From: Nocardia fluminea
GTDB lineage: Bacteria > Actinomycetota > Actinomycetes > Mycobacteriales > Mycobacteriaceae
Assembly (NCBI RefSeq): GCF_002846365.1
Contig: NZ_PJMW01000002.1
Coordinates: forward strand, 3,534,001 to 3,598,000
Length of the DNA: 64,000 bases
Reading direction: 5' to 3'
Numbering within the stretch: the stretch's first letter is position 1; each line of letters opens with the position of its first letter. Positions 13,923 through 25,204 of this stretch are shown one piece after another. Under the pieces are notes generated by a model that saw nothing but the letters and a program-made list of their open reading frames with translations, was not told the origin of the DNA and made no database searches. The position numbers were made by a program, and so were the translations under genes.

Positions 13923-14567
13923 TCACCTACCCGCCGGGTACACCGCGTCGACTTCGACTTCGACCAGCCACCCGGCCACCGGCAGGCTCGCTACTTCCAG
14001 GGCGAAGCGGCTCGGTCGTGCCGCGTTGCGCACCAGCGGCGCGGCCGGTGCCGCGGTGCCGAGGGGGACCAGCTCGGTGTCACCGGTGGTGAGGTTCGTA
14101 TTGGCGAAGAACTGCCGGTAGGCGCGGTTCCAGCCGGCGTAGTCGGCGCGGTCGGCGCCGGGGGCGTTGTCGAGGAACACGCGCATGGTGATCACGTCGT
14201 CCAAGGTCAGGCCCTGGGCCTCGAGGTTCTCGCGGATCCTGGCCAGCACCGACATGCCCTGCGCCTCGGTGACGGTGACACCGGCGGGCAGCTTCGCGTC
14301 CGCGAACTGCTGGGTGTCGATGAAGGATTCGGGGCTGCCGGTGGGGGCGGCCTTGTTGGTGGCGGTGGGGCCGAGGCCGCTGGTCTTGTAGACGGCGGTG
14401 TCGGCGGCGATCGTCACGCCCTGCGCGATCATCGGATTCGCCTGTCCCGCTTCGAGAACCGACGTACTCGGCGCTCCGGTCGGCGCCGACTCGGCCGGTT
14501 CGGCCGAGCAGGAGGTGAGGGCCAGCACCGCGAGGGTTGTCACGGCCAGGGTGATCGTCGTCTTCAT
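13923..14567 (-). CDS. Exported RidA-family imine deaminase, lipoprotein
   Basis: The 214-residue protein has a lipoprotein signal peptide, MKTTITLAVTTLAVLALTSC, with Cys20 as the lipidation site. The rest is RidA/YjgF-like: VLARIRENLEAQGLTLDDVI, then MRVFLDN and a C-terminal VEVEVDAVYPAGR, the region that usually carries the active-site Arg of RidA. RidA proteins hydrolyse reactive enamine/imine products to keto compounds and ammonia and are normally cytoplasmic, so export is odd. AAGGAG precedes the ATG. The gene starts 29 bp after the stop of the L-amino acid oxidase, whose direct product is an imino acid; the two should act as a pair outside the membrane. Inserts relative to ordinary RidA (about 130 residues) suggest a distinct subfamily. 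Confidence 0.8.
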   Translation of the reverse strand: MKTTITLAVTTLAVLALTSCSAEPAESAPTGAPSTSVLEAGQANPMIAQGVTIAADTAVYKTSGLGPTATNKAAPTGSPESFIDTQQFADAKLPAGVTVTEAQGMSVLARIRENLEAQGLTLDDVITMRVFLDNAPGADRADYAGWNRAYRQFFANTNLTTGDTELVPLGTAAPAAPLVRNAARPSRFALEVASLPVAGWLVEVEVDAVYPAGR

Positions 14568-14596
14568 GGTCGATACTCCTTGTCGAGGTGGAGGAT

Positions 14597-16398
<1,802 letters not shown>

Positions 16399-17895
16399 GT
16401 GGTGACGGCACTGGCCGACGCGGTCGCGCGCTCGTTCGCGGCGGGGGAACCCGAGCGCCCCGCGATGTCTCCGTTGCGTGCGCTGGGGCGCAGACAGCTG
16501 CCGGGTGTGGCGTTGCTCGGCCAGTCGATCGCGACCACCGCGCCCGCCGCGTCGATGGTGTTGTTACCGGTCACGATGCTCACCCACAACGCCCTGCTGC
16601 CCGGCCTGGTGACGATCATCGTCGCGACGCTCGTCATCACGCTGATCGCGTACTGCGTCGCGCAGTTCACCCGGCGTCTGTCCGCGGCGGGTGGGCTCTA
16701 TACCTTCGTCAGCCACGGCGCCGGACCGCGTGCGGCGCTGACCTGTGGTGTCGGAATGCTCGTGAAGTACCTGGGCAGTGCGTCGCTGACGATGTATCAC
16801 GGGTCCCAGACCGCTCTCGCCTTGGCCGCGCAACTGGGAATCACGCTGCGCGGCTGGCAGATCGGGGCCGTCTATCTCGGTATCGCGGTGCTGATCGGCG
16901 CGGTGCTGGTGCGGGGTGTGCGATTCGCCGCGATCGCGATTCTGGCGGTCGAGGCGTGTTCGCTGGCCTTCATCATCGGGCTCATGCTGGTGTCGGGGCC
17001 TGCTGTCGCGATCACCCCGACCGCACCGAATGTGCCCGCGGTGCTGGCCATCACGATGTCGGCGCTGTTCGCGCTCGCGGGGTTCGAGAGTGCCACGTTC
17101 TTCGCGCCGGAGACACGGCGTCCATTGATCACCGTGACCCGCACGGTGCTGCTCACCCCGGTGCTGTGCGGGGCGCTGTTCATCTTCGCGTCGTGGGCGG
17201 CCTGGTCCGGGCACGCGGGGGCAGTGGTGAACGCGTATCTGCACGGGACGGCGAGTGGGTCGAGTCTGCTCGTGGTGATCGCGCTCGACGCGGGGCTGAC
17301 CTGCTCGTGGCTCGGATCGTCGATGGCGTCGTCGAACGCCGCGTCGCGACTGATGTACTCGATGAGTGTGGAGGGTGTGCTGCCACGGCTGCTGAGCCGG
17401 GTGGGTCCGCGGTTACGGACCCCGCACGTGGCATTGATGCTGATCATCGGCATCGTCGCATCGGTCGGTGCGGGTTTCGTCGCGCTCGACGGCGTGCCCG
17501 CCGCGGCCAAGACCGTCATGCGCACGGCGCTCGCGCTGTCCTACATCCTGGTCGCGGTGGGCGCTGTGCTGTTCCTCGGCCGTATCCGCGAGCTGAGCCG
17601 GGTCGACCTCGTCGCGGGGTGGGTCGGCAGTGGGGTGCTCGCGGCGGTGCTGGTCTGTCTGACGGTGTCGGATGCGAGCGACGGCGTGGTGGTCGCGCCC
17701 GCGACGGTGCTCGCGGTGCTGCTGGTCGGGGCCGCCTGGTACCGGTATCTCCGGGCCGGCTGTCCCGAAAGTCTCATGGCTATCGGCGTTTTCGACAGCC
17801 CCGAATCCGCGGACGTGCTGCCCGGCGCCGGAGTGTTCGCCGTCAATGCCCGCGGCGCGATGGCCCTGGTAGGGGCGGACCGCGACGAACAGTGA
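16399..17895 (+). CDS. APC-family amino-acid permease
   Basis: The 498-residue membrane protein has about 12 hydrophobic segments and APC-superfamily features, including the N-terminal GQSIATTAPAASM-type first helix and FALAGFESATFFAPETRRP in the middle. It probably imports amino acids by proton symport; the substrate is not evident. GGGAGG lies just before the GTG start at 16399, with another GTG at 16402. Its stop overlaps the start of the IclR gene, so the two are translated together. It diverges from the secreted L-amino acid oxidase. Confidence 0.88.
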   Translation: MVTALADAVARSFAAGEPERPAMSPLRALGRRQLPGVALLGQSIATTAPAASMVLLPVTMLTHNALLPGLVTIIVATLVITLIAYCVAQFTRRLSAAGGLYTFVSHGAGPRAALTCGVGMLVKYLGSASLTMYHGSQTALALAAQLGITLRGWQIGAVYLGIAVLIGAVLVRGVRFAAIAILAVEACSLAFIIGLMLVSGPAVAITPTAPNVPAVLAITMSALFALAGFESATFFAPETRRPLITVTRTVLLTPVLCGALFIFASWAAWSGHAGAVVNAYLHGTASGSSLLVVIALDAGLTCSWLGSSMASSNAASRLMYSMSVEGVLPRLLSRVGPRLRTPHVALMLIIGIVASVGAGFVALDGVPAAAKTVMRTALALSYILVAVGAVLFLGRIRELSRVDLVAGWVGSGVLAAVLVCLTVSDASDGVVVAPATVLAVLLVGAAWYRYLRAGCPESLMAIGVFDSPESADVLPGAGVFAVNARGAMALVGADRDEQ

Positions 17896-18632
17896 CGACC
17901 ACGACCCGCCGCGACGGCCCGACCGGGCACGAGCCGAGGGCTGTCCAGAAGGCCCTCGCCCTGCTCGAAGCGGTGGCGCAGCTGGGTTCGGGAGCCACCG
18001 CGAAGGACATCGCCGCCCAGACCGGCATCGCCCCCCCGACCGCGTACCGGCTCCTGAATCTCCTCGTCGCCGACGGCTATTTGGTGCGGATCGAGGACCT
18101 GTCCGGGTTCGCTCTCGGCCGCCGGACCCGTGAACTCGCCGGGGCCGCCGCCCCCGAGCCCGTCTCGGGTAATCACCGAATCCTCGGCGAACTACGCGCC
18201 CAACTGCGCTTCGGTATTTATCTCGCCTCCTTCGCCGACGGCCGGATCAGGATGATCGACAAGGACCCCGACCACGAGCTCAGCGGCGAGAAAGCACTGG
18301 TCAGCTATCCGCATGCCTCCGCGATCGGCAAGATCCTGATGGCGCGCCACCTCGGATGCGCCGTCGAGACACCGCTGCGCAAGGTCACCAACTTCACCAT
18401 CACCGACCCCGCCGAGCTCGCCGCTGAGCTACGCCGAGTCGCTGCGGACGCCGTCGCGGTCGAGGTGAACGAAAGCCGCCTCGGCCGCAGCGCTGTCGCC
18501 GTTCCGGTGCGCGCCGCCGACGGCATCGTCACCGGTGCCCTGGCCGCGATCGGCAAGACCGGCCGCCTGCCCGTGCACGATCGCGACCTCATCGACTTGC
18601 TCACCTCGGCGGCCGATCAGCTGACACTGTGA
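17892..18632 (+). CDS. IclR-family transcriptional regulator
   Basis: This 246-residue protein has an N-terminal winged helix-turn-helix (VQKALALLEAVAQ, TGIAPPTAYRLLNLL) and a C-terminal IclR effector domain (SYPHASAIGKILMA, AVAVPVRAADG). Its GTG start overlaps the permease TGA (GTGA), so translation is coupled. IclR proteins usually sense a catabolite of a local pathway. Here the likely targets are the permease, the divergent oxidase-ridA operon, or both. Confidence 0.9.
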   Translation: MTTTTRRDGPTGHEPRAVQKALALLEAVAQLGSGATAKDIAAQTGIAPPTAYRLLNLLVADGYLVRIEDLSGFALGRRTRELAGAAAPEPVSGNHRILGELRAQLRFGIYLASFADGRIRMIDKDPDHELSGEKALVSYPHASAIGKILMARHLGCAVETPLRKVTNFTITDPAELAAELRRVAADAVAVEVNESRLGRSAVAVPVRAADGIVTGALAAIGKTGRLPVHDRDLIDLLTSAADQLTL

Positions 18633-18643
18633 CCGCCCGCGCG

Positions 18644-18675
18644 AGGCCCGGCGATTCGGTGATATCGCCGGGCCT
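18644..18675. terminator. Shared terminator between convergent iclR and permease
   Basis: A perfect 12-bp stem, AGGCCCGGCGAT / ATCGCCGGGCCT, with an 8-base loop fills the 60-bp gap between two convergent genes. Confidence 0.85.
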
Positions 18676-18692
18676 GCTGAGCACGCAGTGGA

Positions 18693-20186
18693 TTATCGAA
18701 CCGGTGTCAGCTCCGGTTCCGCGGCATCGGGCCGCCTGCGACCGAGGACCGAGTGCCTGCGGCCGTAGGCGAAATAGACGATGACACCGAGGGCCATCCA
18801 GATCACGAACCGCAGCCAGGTCTCGATCGAGAGATTGACCATCAGCCACAGGCAGGCCAGGGCACCGAGGATGGGAACCACCTGGACGAACGGGACGCGG
18901 AATCCGCGCGGCAGGTCCGGGCGGGTGCGGCGCAGCACCAGCACTCCGATCGACACCAGGACGAAGGCGACCAGCGTGCCGATATTGACCATTTCCTCCA
19001 GCGTGCCGAACTCGACGAAACCGGCCAGCAGGGCGCACACCACACCGACGAGCACGGTCAGTCGCACCGGCGTGCCCTTCTTGCCGGTCTGGGCCAGGCC
19101 ACGCGGCAGCAGACCGTCGCGAGCCATGGCGAACAGCACCCGGGTCTGGCCGAGGAACATCACCATGACCACCGTCGACAGACCCGCGAGGGCGCCGATG
19201 GCGATGATGTTCTTCACCCACGTATCGCCGTGGATGGCGAAAGCCGTTGCGAGCGTGGCATTGCCGTCGGCGAGCTCGGTGTAGGACACCATGCCGGTGA
19301 GCACGACCGACACCGCGATGTAGAGCACCGTGACGATCGCCAGCGAACCCAGGATGCCGCGCGGGACGTCGCGCTGTGGGTTGCGGGTCTCCTCGGCGGT
19401 GGTCGCGACCACGTCGAAGCCGATGAAGGCGAAGAACACCAGGCTGGCCGCGGCGAGCAGGCCGTACCAGCCGTAGCTGGTGCCACCGGAGCCGGTGAGG
19501 AACGCGAACAGCGACTGGTGCATCCCTTCGGCCTTCTCCGACGGTTGCGCCGGCGGGATGTAGGGGGTCAGGTTCGACGGCTTGAAGTACGTCGCGCCGA
19601 CGACCAGCACGAGCGCGATCACGCCCAGCTTGATCGCGACGGCGATGGCCGACACCCGCGACGACAACTTGGTGCCGGTGGCCAGCAGCACGCCGACCAC
19701 CGCGATGATCAGCACCGCGCCCCAGTCGAACTTCACCGACCCGAGGTGCACCACCGGCGCCGATGACCCGAGCACTTCGCCGAGGTACTGCGACCAGCCC
19801 TTGGCGACCACCGCCACGGCGAGCGCGAACTCCAGGATCAGGTCCCAGCCGATGATCCAGGCGATCACCTCACCGAAGGTGGCGTAGGCGAAGGTGTACG
19901 CGCTGCCCGCCACCGGCACGGTCGAGGCGAACTCCGCGTAACACAGGGCGGTGAGCCCACACGCGATCGCGGCGAAGACGAAAGCCAGCGACACCGCCGG
20001 TCCCGCCACGGTGCCCGCCGTGCGCGCGGTGAGGGTGAAGATGCCCGCGCCGATCACCACCGCGACACCGAAGACCGTCAGGTCCTTCGCCGTCAGATCC
20101 TTGCGGAGCTTGGCATCCGGGTCATCGGTGTCGCGAATCGACTGTTCGACGGACTTGGTGCGAAACAAGCTGCTCTTGTTCATCAT
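18693..20186 (-). CDS. APC-family (CAT type) amino-acid permease
   Basis: The 497-residue membrane protein is of the bacterial cationic-amino-acid-transporter type. It shows VVIGAGIFTLTARTAG in the first helix, FASTVPVAGSAYTFAY, FFAFIGFDVVATTAEETRNP and a C-terminal block of helices. Its ATG overlaps the stop of the amino-acid dehydrogenase (TGATG), so the two are co-translated. The partner suggests it brings in branched-chain or related amino acids for deamination. The family name does not fix the substrate. Confidence 0.9.
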   Translation of the reverse strand: MMNKSSLFRTKSVEQSIRDTDDPDAKLRKDLTAKDLTVFGVAVVIGAGIFTLTARTAGTVAGPAVSLAFVFAAIACGLTALCYAEFASTVPVAGSAYTFAYATFGEVIAWIIGWDLILEFALAVAVVAKGWSQYLGEVLGSSAPVVHLGSVKFDWGAVLIIAVVGVLLATGTKLSSRVSAIAVAIKLGVIALVLVVGATYFKPSNLTPYIPPAQPSEKAEGMHQSLFAFLTGSGGTSYGWYGLLAAASLVFFAFIGFDVVATTAEETRNPQRDVPRGILGSLAIVTVLYIAVSVVLTGMVSYTELADGNATLATAFAIHGDTWVKNIIAIGALAGLSTVVMVMFLGQTRVLFAMARDGLLPRGLAQTGKKGTPVRLTVLVGVVCALLAGFVEFGTLEEMVNIGTLVAFVLVSIGVLVLRRTRPDLPRGFRVPFVQVVPILGALACLWLMVNLSIETWLRFVIWMALGVIVYFAYGRRHSVLGRRRPDAAEPELTPVR

Positions 20187-21265
20187 CAGAGCGACCTCGG
20201 AATGGCATCGAGGCGGCGCTCGGCGAACCGGTTGGCGGCGGCGCCGGTCCCGATCCCCTCGGTGAGGGCGGCGGCGATGATCTCGCGGCAGCGCGAATAG
20301 ATGCCGGCGACCTCGGCTTCGACCTCGGCAGGCGCGGCGGCGCGCAGCTCACCGGCCACCTGGATGAGACCACCGGCGTTGGCGACGAAATCGGGCACCC
20401 AGGTGATGCCGCGGTCGGTGAGCGCCTGCTCGACCTCGGGTGTCGCCAGCTGATTGTTGGCCGCGCCGCAGATCAGCTTCGCCTCGATCGTCGCGGCGCT
20501 GTGGGTGGTGAGGGTGGCGCCCATGGCGCACGGTGCGTAGACGTCGACCGGCGCGGTGGACACCGCCGACAGCAGCCGCACGGCGGGTTGTTCCGCGGCG
20601 ATGCGCCGCAGCGCCGCCTCGTTCACATCCGTGACGCAGACGTCGGCGCCGTCGGCGAGCAGCAGGGCGGTGAGCTCGCTGCCCACCTTGCCGACACCCT
20701 CGACGCCGACCGTGCGTCCGGCCAGCGTCGGTGCGCCCCAAACGAATTCGGCTCCGGCGCGCATCGAGTGGAAGACGCCGAGCGCGGTCAGCCGGGCACT
20801 GTCGCCACTGCCGCCCGCGCCGACGCTGCGGCCGGTGACGTGGCGGGTGTGCCGGCCGATGACATCGAGATCGTCGGTGTCGGTACCCACGTCACCGGCG
20901 GTGATGTAGCGGCCGCCGAGCGTGTCGACGAAGCGCGCGTAGGCGGCGAGCAGTTCCTCGCTCTTCAGGGTTGCCGGATCACCGATGATCACCGCCTTGC
21001 CACCACCGAGGTCGACGCCGGCCGCGGCGGCCTTGTAGGTCATGCCCCACGACAGTCGCAGCACGTCCTGCAGGGCCGCGGATTCGTCGGCGTACGGATA
21101 GAAGCGGGTGCCGCCGAGGGCGGGCCCGAGTGCGGTCGAGTGGATGGCGATGATCGCCTTCAGCCCGGACCTGTCGTCCTCGCAGAACACGACCTGTTCG
21201 TGGGCGCGGGCACTGAGCTCGTGCGATCGGCCGAAGACTCCCGCTTCGGTGTGCGCAACGGTCAC
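20186..21265 (-). CDS. vdh: Leucine/valine-type amino-acid dehydrogenase
   Basis: The 359-residue NAD-dependent enzyme removes the amino group from branched-chain (possibly aromatic) amino acids to give keto acids. It has the Glu/Leu/Phe/Val dehydrogenase catalytic region GGTRFYPYADE, DLGGGKAVIIGDP (catalytic Lys), GRYITAGDVGTDTDDLDVI, the nucleotide-binding GVEGVGKVG and CGAANNQLATPEVEQAL. As recalled, it is closest to Streptomyces valine dehydrogenase. The GTG at 21265 has GGAAAGGA upstream; the longer open frame to 21442 lacks coding character. It is first in an operon with the APC permease, and the ferredoxin oxidoreductase upstream could use its keto-acid product. Confidence 0.88.
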   Translation of the reverse strand: MTVAHTEAGVFGRSHELSARAHEQVVFCEDDRSGLKAIIAIHSTALGPALGGTRFYPYADESAALQDVLRLSWGMTYKAAAAGVDLGGGKAVIIGDPATLKSEELLAAYARFVDTLGGRYITAGDVGTDTDDLDVIGRHTRHVTGRSVGAGGSGDSARLTALGVFHSMRAGAEFVWGAPTLAGRTVGVEGVGKVGSELTALLLADGADVCVTDVNEAALRRIAAEQPAVRLLSAVSTAPVDVYAPCAMGATLTTHSAATIEAKLICGAANNQLATPEVEQALTDRGITWVPDFVANAGGLIQVAGELRAAAPAEVEAEVAGIYSRCREIIAAALTEGIGTGAAANRFAERRLDAIPRSL

Positions 21266-21297
21266 TGTCGATTTCCTTTCCGATGGCCGCGCGCGGG

Positions 21298-21420
21298 TTG
21301 TGCCCGGTTGCGGCGGTGGTGTCGTGCCGCGGGGGGTGCGCGGCAGTGTTGTGCCGCGGGATGCGGCCAGGTCGTGGTTCCGGGCGCAGGTGTAGCTGTG
21401 CCACGGGGTTGTGTGCCGCA
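21298..21420. repeat. Degenerate direct repeats upstream of the dehydrogenase
   Basis: The core GTTGTGCCGCGGG recurs with changes about four to five times: GTCGTGCCGCGGGG near 21322, GTTGTGCCGCGGGA near 21349, GCTGTGCCACGGGG near 21396, GTTGTGTGCCGCAG near 21409. They lie in the 267-bp gap between the ferredoxin oxidoreductase stop and the dehydrogenase start, in its presumed promoter. They may be multiple binding sites, for example for the nearby Lrp protein. Confidence 0.4.
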
Positions 21421-21532
21421 GCGCGTTGTCGATCGCGGGCAACGGGTCTTGTGGACGGTCGTCGCGCCTCAGGTGCGACGGATGGTCGGTGTCAACGGAG
21501 CAACGAAGTGCTCGGACCGCAGGGCACCCCGG

Positions 21533-24500
21533 TCAGTACTCGATGCCGAGCTCGCGTAGTCCGGCGCGGTACAGCTCGACATTCGCGAGTTTGATGTCCT
21601 CGTAGCCGCGCACCACATCAGGCAGCGCGGCTGCCGCGACAGCCGTGTCGTAATTCTCGGCCGTCAGTCCGTCGGCCAGGCGGCCCACCATGTCGGTGTA
21701 GTGGGCCAGCAGTTCGCGTTCGACCTTGCGGACGTGGGCATAACCGAACGGGTCGAGCACGGTGCCGCGCAGGAACTTGGCCTTGGCCAGAACCTTCAGC
21801 GTCACATGCGACTTCGGCCCGAGCCCGATCTTCTTGTCCCGGCCCATGGCCCGCAGCATCGGGGGGTGCAGCTTGTAGGTGAGCTTCTCACCACCCGGCA
21901 CCTGCGTCCGCACGTCGGCGAGGAAGTCCGGGTCCACCAGCAGCCGGGCTACCTCGTACTCGTCCTTGTAGGCCGTGAACTTGAACAGTCCGCGCGCGAC
22001 CGCCTCGCTGAACTCGGTGCGCTCGGTGACGGAACGTTCTGCCGCCCACACGGATTCGACCGCCTCGATGTAGCGGTGTGCCACCTTCGCGTTCTGGTAA
22101 CCGATCAGCTGCCCTGCTCGCAGCTCGACGAGCCGACGCACCTCACCGTCGAAGCCGGTGTGCGCCAGCAACTCCGCGGGCGCCACCGGTTGGCTGCGCC
22201 GCGGCCGCCCCTCATCGACCGCCGCGGCGAACGCGGCCGGATCGGCGACGGCGACCCGCCCCCACCGGAAGGCCGCGATGGTCGCGTTCACCGCGACACC
22301 ATTGATCCCGATGGCCTCCTCGATCGCCGCGACCGGCAGACGCAGCCCGCCGTTCTGGACGGCCGCGCCCACGATCAGGAAGTTGGCCGCCGCCGTGTTC
22401 CCGAACAGGGTCAGCGCCGCCGCCAGCGCGTCGAAGTGACTGATCGAATTCGTCACTGTGGCAAGCCGATCCAGCAGTGTGTCCGTCGCGGGATAGCTCA
22501 CCGACTTGTCGAAGACCATGTCGCCGGTCGGGGTCTGGCTCGTCGACGCCACGGCCACCGTGCTCGCCGCGTCGCCGTACTGGAGGTAGCGCGGCTCGGT
22601 AGCGGTGAGCAGGTCGACGGCGAGCAGGCAGTCCGCGCTGCCCGGGGTGAGCCGGTTGGCGGGCTCCAATTCCGTTGCGGAGAAGCGCAGGTGGGAAAGG
22701 ACCGGCCCGGCCTTCTGGCTCAGCCCGATCTGGTCCAGGCTCTCGACCTCGTACCCGGCGCGCAAAGCGGCGGTGGCCAGGACCTGGTTCACCGTCACGA
22801 TGCCGGTGCCGCCGATTCCGGCGATCAGCACGTTCTGGGTGCGCTGCGGTGCGTCCACGCCCGGATCCGGTACGGCGGGCGGCTCGATGGTCTTGCGCGG
22901 CCGGGATTTCTGTTTCTCGGGGACGACTTCCACCGTCACGAACGAGGGGCAATCGCCGTCCAGGCAGCTGTAATCGGTATTGCACGAGGTCTGATCGATG
23001 CGGGTCTTACGCCCGAACTCGGTCTCGACCGGCTGCACCGACAGGCAATTCGACTTCGTGCCGCAATCACCACAGCCCTCACACACGGCCTCGTTGATCA
23101 CCACCCTGGTGTTGCGGACCGGCAGCGTCCCGCGCTTGCGCTGCCTGCGGGCGTCGGCGGCGCAGTGCTGGTCATAGATCAGCACGGTGACACCCTCGAT
23201 CTCCCGCAGCATTTTCTGCGCCTCGTCGAGCTGATCGCGATGCAGGAGCACCGTGCCCTTGGCCAGCGCCCGCTTACGGTGCCGCTTCGGCTCGTCGGCG
23301 CAGATGACGATCTTGCGGACGCCCTCGGTGGTGAGCTTGTGGGTGAGCTGCGCGACGGTGAGCCCGCCCTCCACGTCCTGGGCGCCGGTCATCGCGACGA
23401 CCTCGTTCCAGAGCAGCTTGTAGGTGATGTTCACCCCGGCCGCGACGCACGCCTGGATGGCCAGCTGCCCGGAGTGGAAGAAGGTGCCGTCGCCGATGTT
23501 CTGGAACAGGTGCCCCACATCGGTGAACGGCGCCTGCCCGATCCACTGACTACCCTCACCACCCATCTGAGTCAGCCCGGTGACCGCGCTGTCGGTGCGA
23601 CCGGACATGGTGACCAGGGTGTGGCAGCCGATGCCGCCGCCGCCGATCGAGCCCTCGGGCAGGGCCGTGGAACGGTTGTGCGGGCAGCCACTACAGAAGT
23701 AGGGCGTCCGCTTGGCGGAGAGGACCTCCAGCGGAAGTGCCGGAGGTGCGGCCCTTTTCAGTTCGACATGGCCGCGCAGCACCCGGCGCAGCGGCGCCAG
23801 CAGACGCCCGGCGGTGAGTTCGCCGTCCACCGGCATCAGCCGCGCGCCGCGTTCGTCCTGCTTGCCGAGCACGCGCGGGGCGTCCGGGGTGCCGTAGAGG
23901 ATCTCGCGGACCTGCGTTTCGATGAACGCGGTCTTGTCCTCCACGACGATCAACTGCTCGAGCCCGCGCGCGAACTCGGTGAGCGCCGCCGTGCCCAGCG
24001 GATACGGCATGCCGATGCGCAGCAACCGGATTCCGGCCCGGTGCAGGGTCGCGTCGTCGACACCCAGATCGAGCAGGGCCTGCCGGACCGCGTCGAAGGT
24101 GGTGCCGGTGGCCGCGATCCCGACCTTCGCCTCGGCGGGGTCCACCTCGACGACGTCGAGAGCGTTGGCCGCGCCGTACGCGCGCACCGTCGCCCAGCGC
24201 GGCCCGTAGAGGTCCGCTTCGGCGAGCACGCTGTCGGTCGGCGCCGCCATCGGCCGCTGCCGGTACACAAAAGTCCTGCCCTCCCACTGCACTGCGGGCA
24301 CTGTCAGGGCGAGATCGGCCACGTCGGCGTCCACCGTCCACGCCCCGTCGGCGACATCGGCCACGATCTTCAGCGCCACCACACAACCCGAGGCCCGCGA
24401 CATCGCGATGCCCTGCATGCCGAGGGTGATGATCTCCTCGGCATTGCGCGGGAACAGCACCGGCACACCCAGGGCGGCCAGCGAGCGTTCGCTCACCGCG

Positions 24501-25006
24501 GGCACGGTCGACGATTTCGAGGCCGGGTCGTCGCCCACCAGCAGCAGCACCCCGCCGCGCGGGTTCACGCCGTACATGTTGGCGTGCCGGATGGCGTCGG
24601 TCGCCCGGTCGACGCCGGGGCCCTTGCCGTACCAGACGCCGACCACGCCGTCGTGGGTCGGGCGCCCGGCGGGCAGATCGGCCTGGCTGCCCCAGACCGA
24701 GGTGGCGGCCAGTTCCTCGTTGAACCCGGGAACGAAGGTGATGTCGTGCTCGGTGAGCACCTCCGGCATACCGAGCAGCATCTTGTCCACCCCGCCGAGC
24801 GGGCTGCCCTGATAGCCGGAGACGAACGTCGCGACGCGGCGGCCCGCGCGGAGATCGCGCACGTGCTGTTCCACCAGCAGCCGGGCGATGGCCTGGACCC
24901 CGGTCAGCAGCACCGGGCCCGCGCCGGAGCGGTAGCGATCGGCGAGGTCGTAGGGCGCGGCCGGCTCGGCCGACGGTCGGGCTGTCGCACAGACGACGGT
25001 GGTCAT
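21533..25006 (-). CDS. Single-chain indolepyruvate ferredoxin oxidoreductase
   Basis: This 1157-residue enzyme should convert aryl- or branched-chain pyruvates plus CoA to acyl-CoA, CO2 and reduced ferredoxin. It fuses the alpha and beta subunits found separately in archaea. The N-terminal half has the thiamine-enzyme regions (GYQGSPLGGVDKM; then CSGCPHNRST and GDGTFFHSG near residue 500). A ferredoxin-type cluster motif CEGCGDCGTKSNC is near 645-656, with more Cys after it. The C-terminal gamma-type domain starts at GIGGTGIVTVNQV near 733. The ATG at 25006 gives the standard N-terminus. An Lrp regulator precedes it and an amino-acid dehydrogenase follows, so it likely acts on the deaminated amino acids. 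No ferredoxin gene is adjacent. Confidence 0.92.
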   Translation of the reverse strand: MTTVVCATARPSAEPAAPYDLADRYRSGAGPVLLTGVQAIARLLVEQHVRDLRAGRRVATFVSGYQGSPLGGVDKMLLGMPEVLTEHDITFVPGFNEELAATSVWGSQADLPAGRPTHDGVVGVWYGKGPGVDRATDAIRHANMYGVNPRGGVLLLVGDDPASKSSTVPAVSERSLAALGVPVLFPRNAEEIITLGMQGIAMSRASGCVVALKIVADVADGAWTVDADVADLALTVPAVQWEGRTFVYRQRPMAAPTDSVLAEADLYGPRWATVRAYGAANALDVVEVDPAEAKVGIAATGTTFDAVRQALLDLGVDDATLHRAGIRLLRIGMPYPLGTAALTEFARGLEQLIVVEDKTAFIETQVREILYGTPDAPRVLGKQDERGARLMPVDGELTAGRLLAPLRRVLRGHVELKRAAPPALPLEVLSAKRTPYFCSGCPHNRSTALPEGSIGGGGIGCHTLVTMSGRTDSAVTGLTQMGGEGSQWIGQAPFTDVGHLFQNIGDGTFFHSGQLAIQACVAAGVNITYKLLWNEVVAMTGAQDVEGGLTVAQLTHKLTTEGVRKIVICADEPKRHRKRALAKGTVLLHRDQLDEAQKMLREIEGVTVLIYDQHCAADARRQRKRGTLPVRNTRVVINEAVCEGCGDCGTKSNCLSVQPVETEFGRKTRIDQTSCNTDYSCLDGDCPSFVTVEVVPEKQKSRPRKTIEPPAVPDPGVDAPQRTQNVLIAGIGGTGIVTVNQVLATAALRAGYEVESLDQIGLSQKAGPVLSHLRFSATELEPANRLTPGSADCLLAVDLLTATEPRYLQYGDAASTVAVASTSQTPTGDMVFDKSVSYPATDTLLDRLATVTNSISHFDALAAALTLFGNTAAANFLIVGAAVQNGGLRLPVAAIEEAIGINGVAVNATIAAFRWGRVAVADPAAFAAAVDEGRPRRSQPVAPAELLAHTGFDGEVRRLVELRAGQLIGYQNAKVAHRYIEAVESVWAAERSVTERTEFSEAVARGLFKFTAYKDEYEVARLLVDPDFLADVRTQVPGGEKLTYKLHPPMLRAMGRDKKIGLGPKSHVTLKVLAKAKFLRGTVLDPFGYAHVRKVERELLAHYTDMVGRLADGLTAENYDTAVAAAALPDVVRGYEDIKLANVELYRAGLRELGIEY

Positions 25007-25204
25007 GAACGCCTCACCACACTTTCCACAACCCAGATCGTGAGCTGCGCAACGAAGGAACTTGCTATCGGTGCTGCGAAATGTGCCGTGGAGAGGCAAT
25101 CGGTGTCAACAGTCAGTCGAATAGTTGATCAATCTGCTCAAAAGTGATCTGTACCACTGACCTGAATGTGCCAATTTGCTCGAGGTCGGGAGACCTGGGT
25201 CACA
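25007..25204. promoter_or_regulatory. Promoter/operator region between lrp and the ferredoxin oxidoreductase gene
   Basis: This 198-bp gap is AT-enriched and contains the palindrome TTGATCAA at 25125-25132 with flanking AT-rich sequence. It is a likely site for the adjacent Lrp-type protein, which binds imperfect AT-rich dyads. Confidence 0.45.

Noticed and set aside
21701..25147. Plus-strand open frame of 1148 codons
   Set aside because: It runs opposite the ferredoxin oxidoreductase gene, which has all family motifs; the plus-strand product is a low-complexity Arg/His/Gly protein without motifs.
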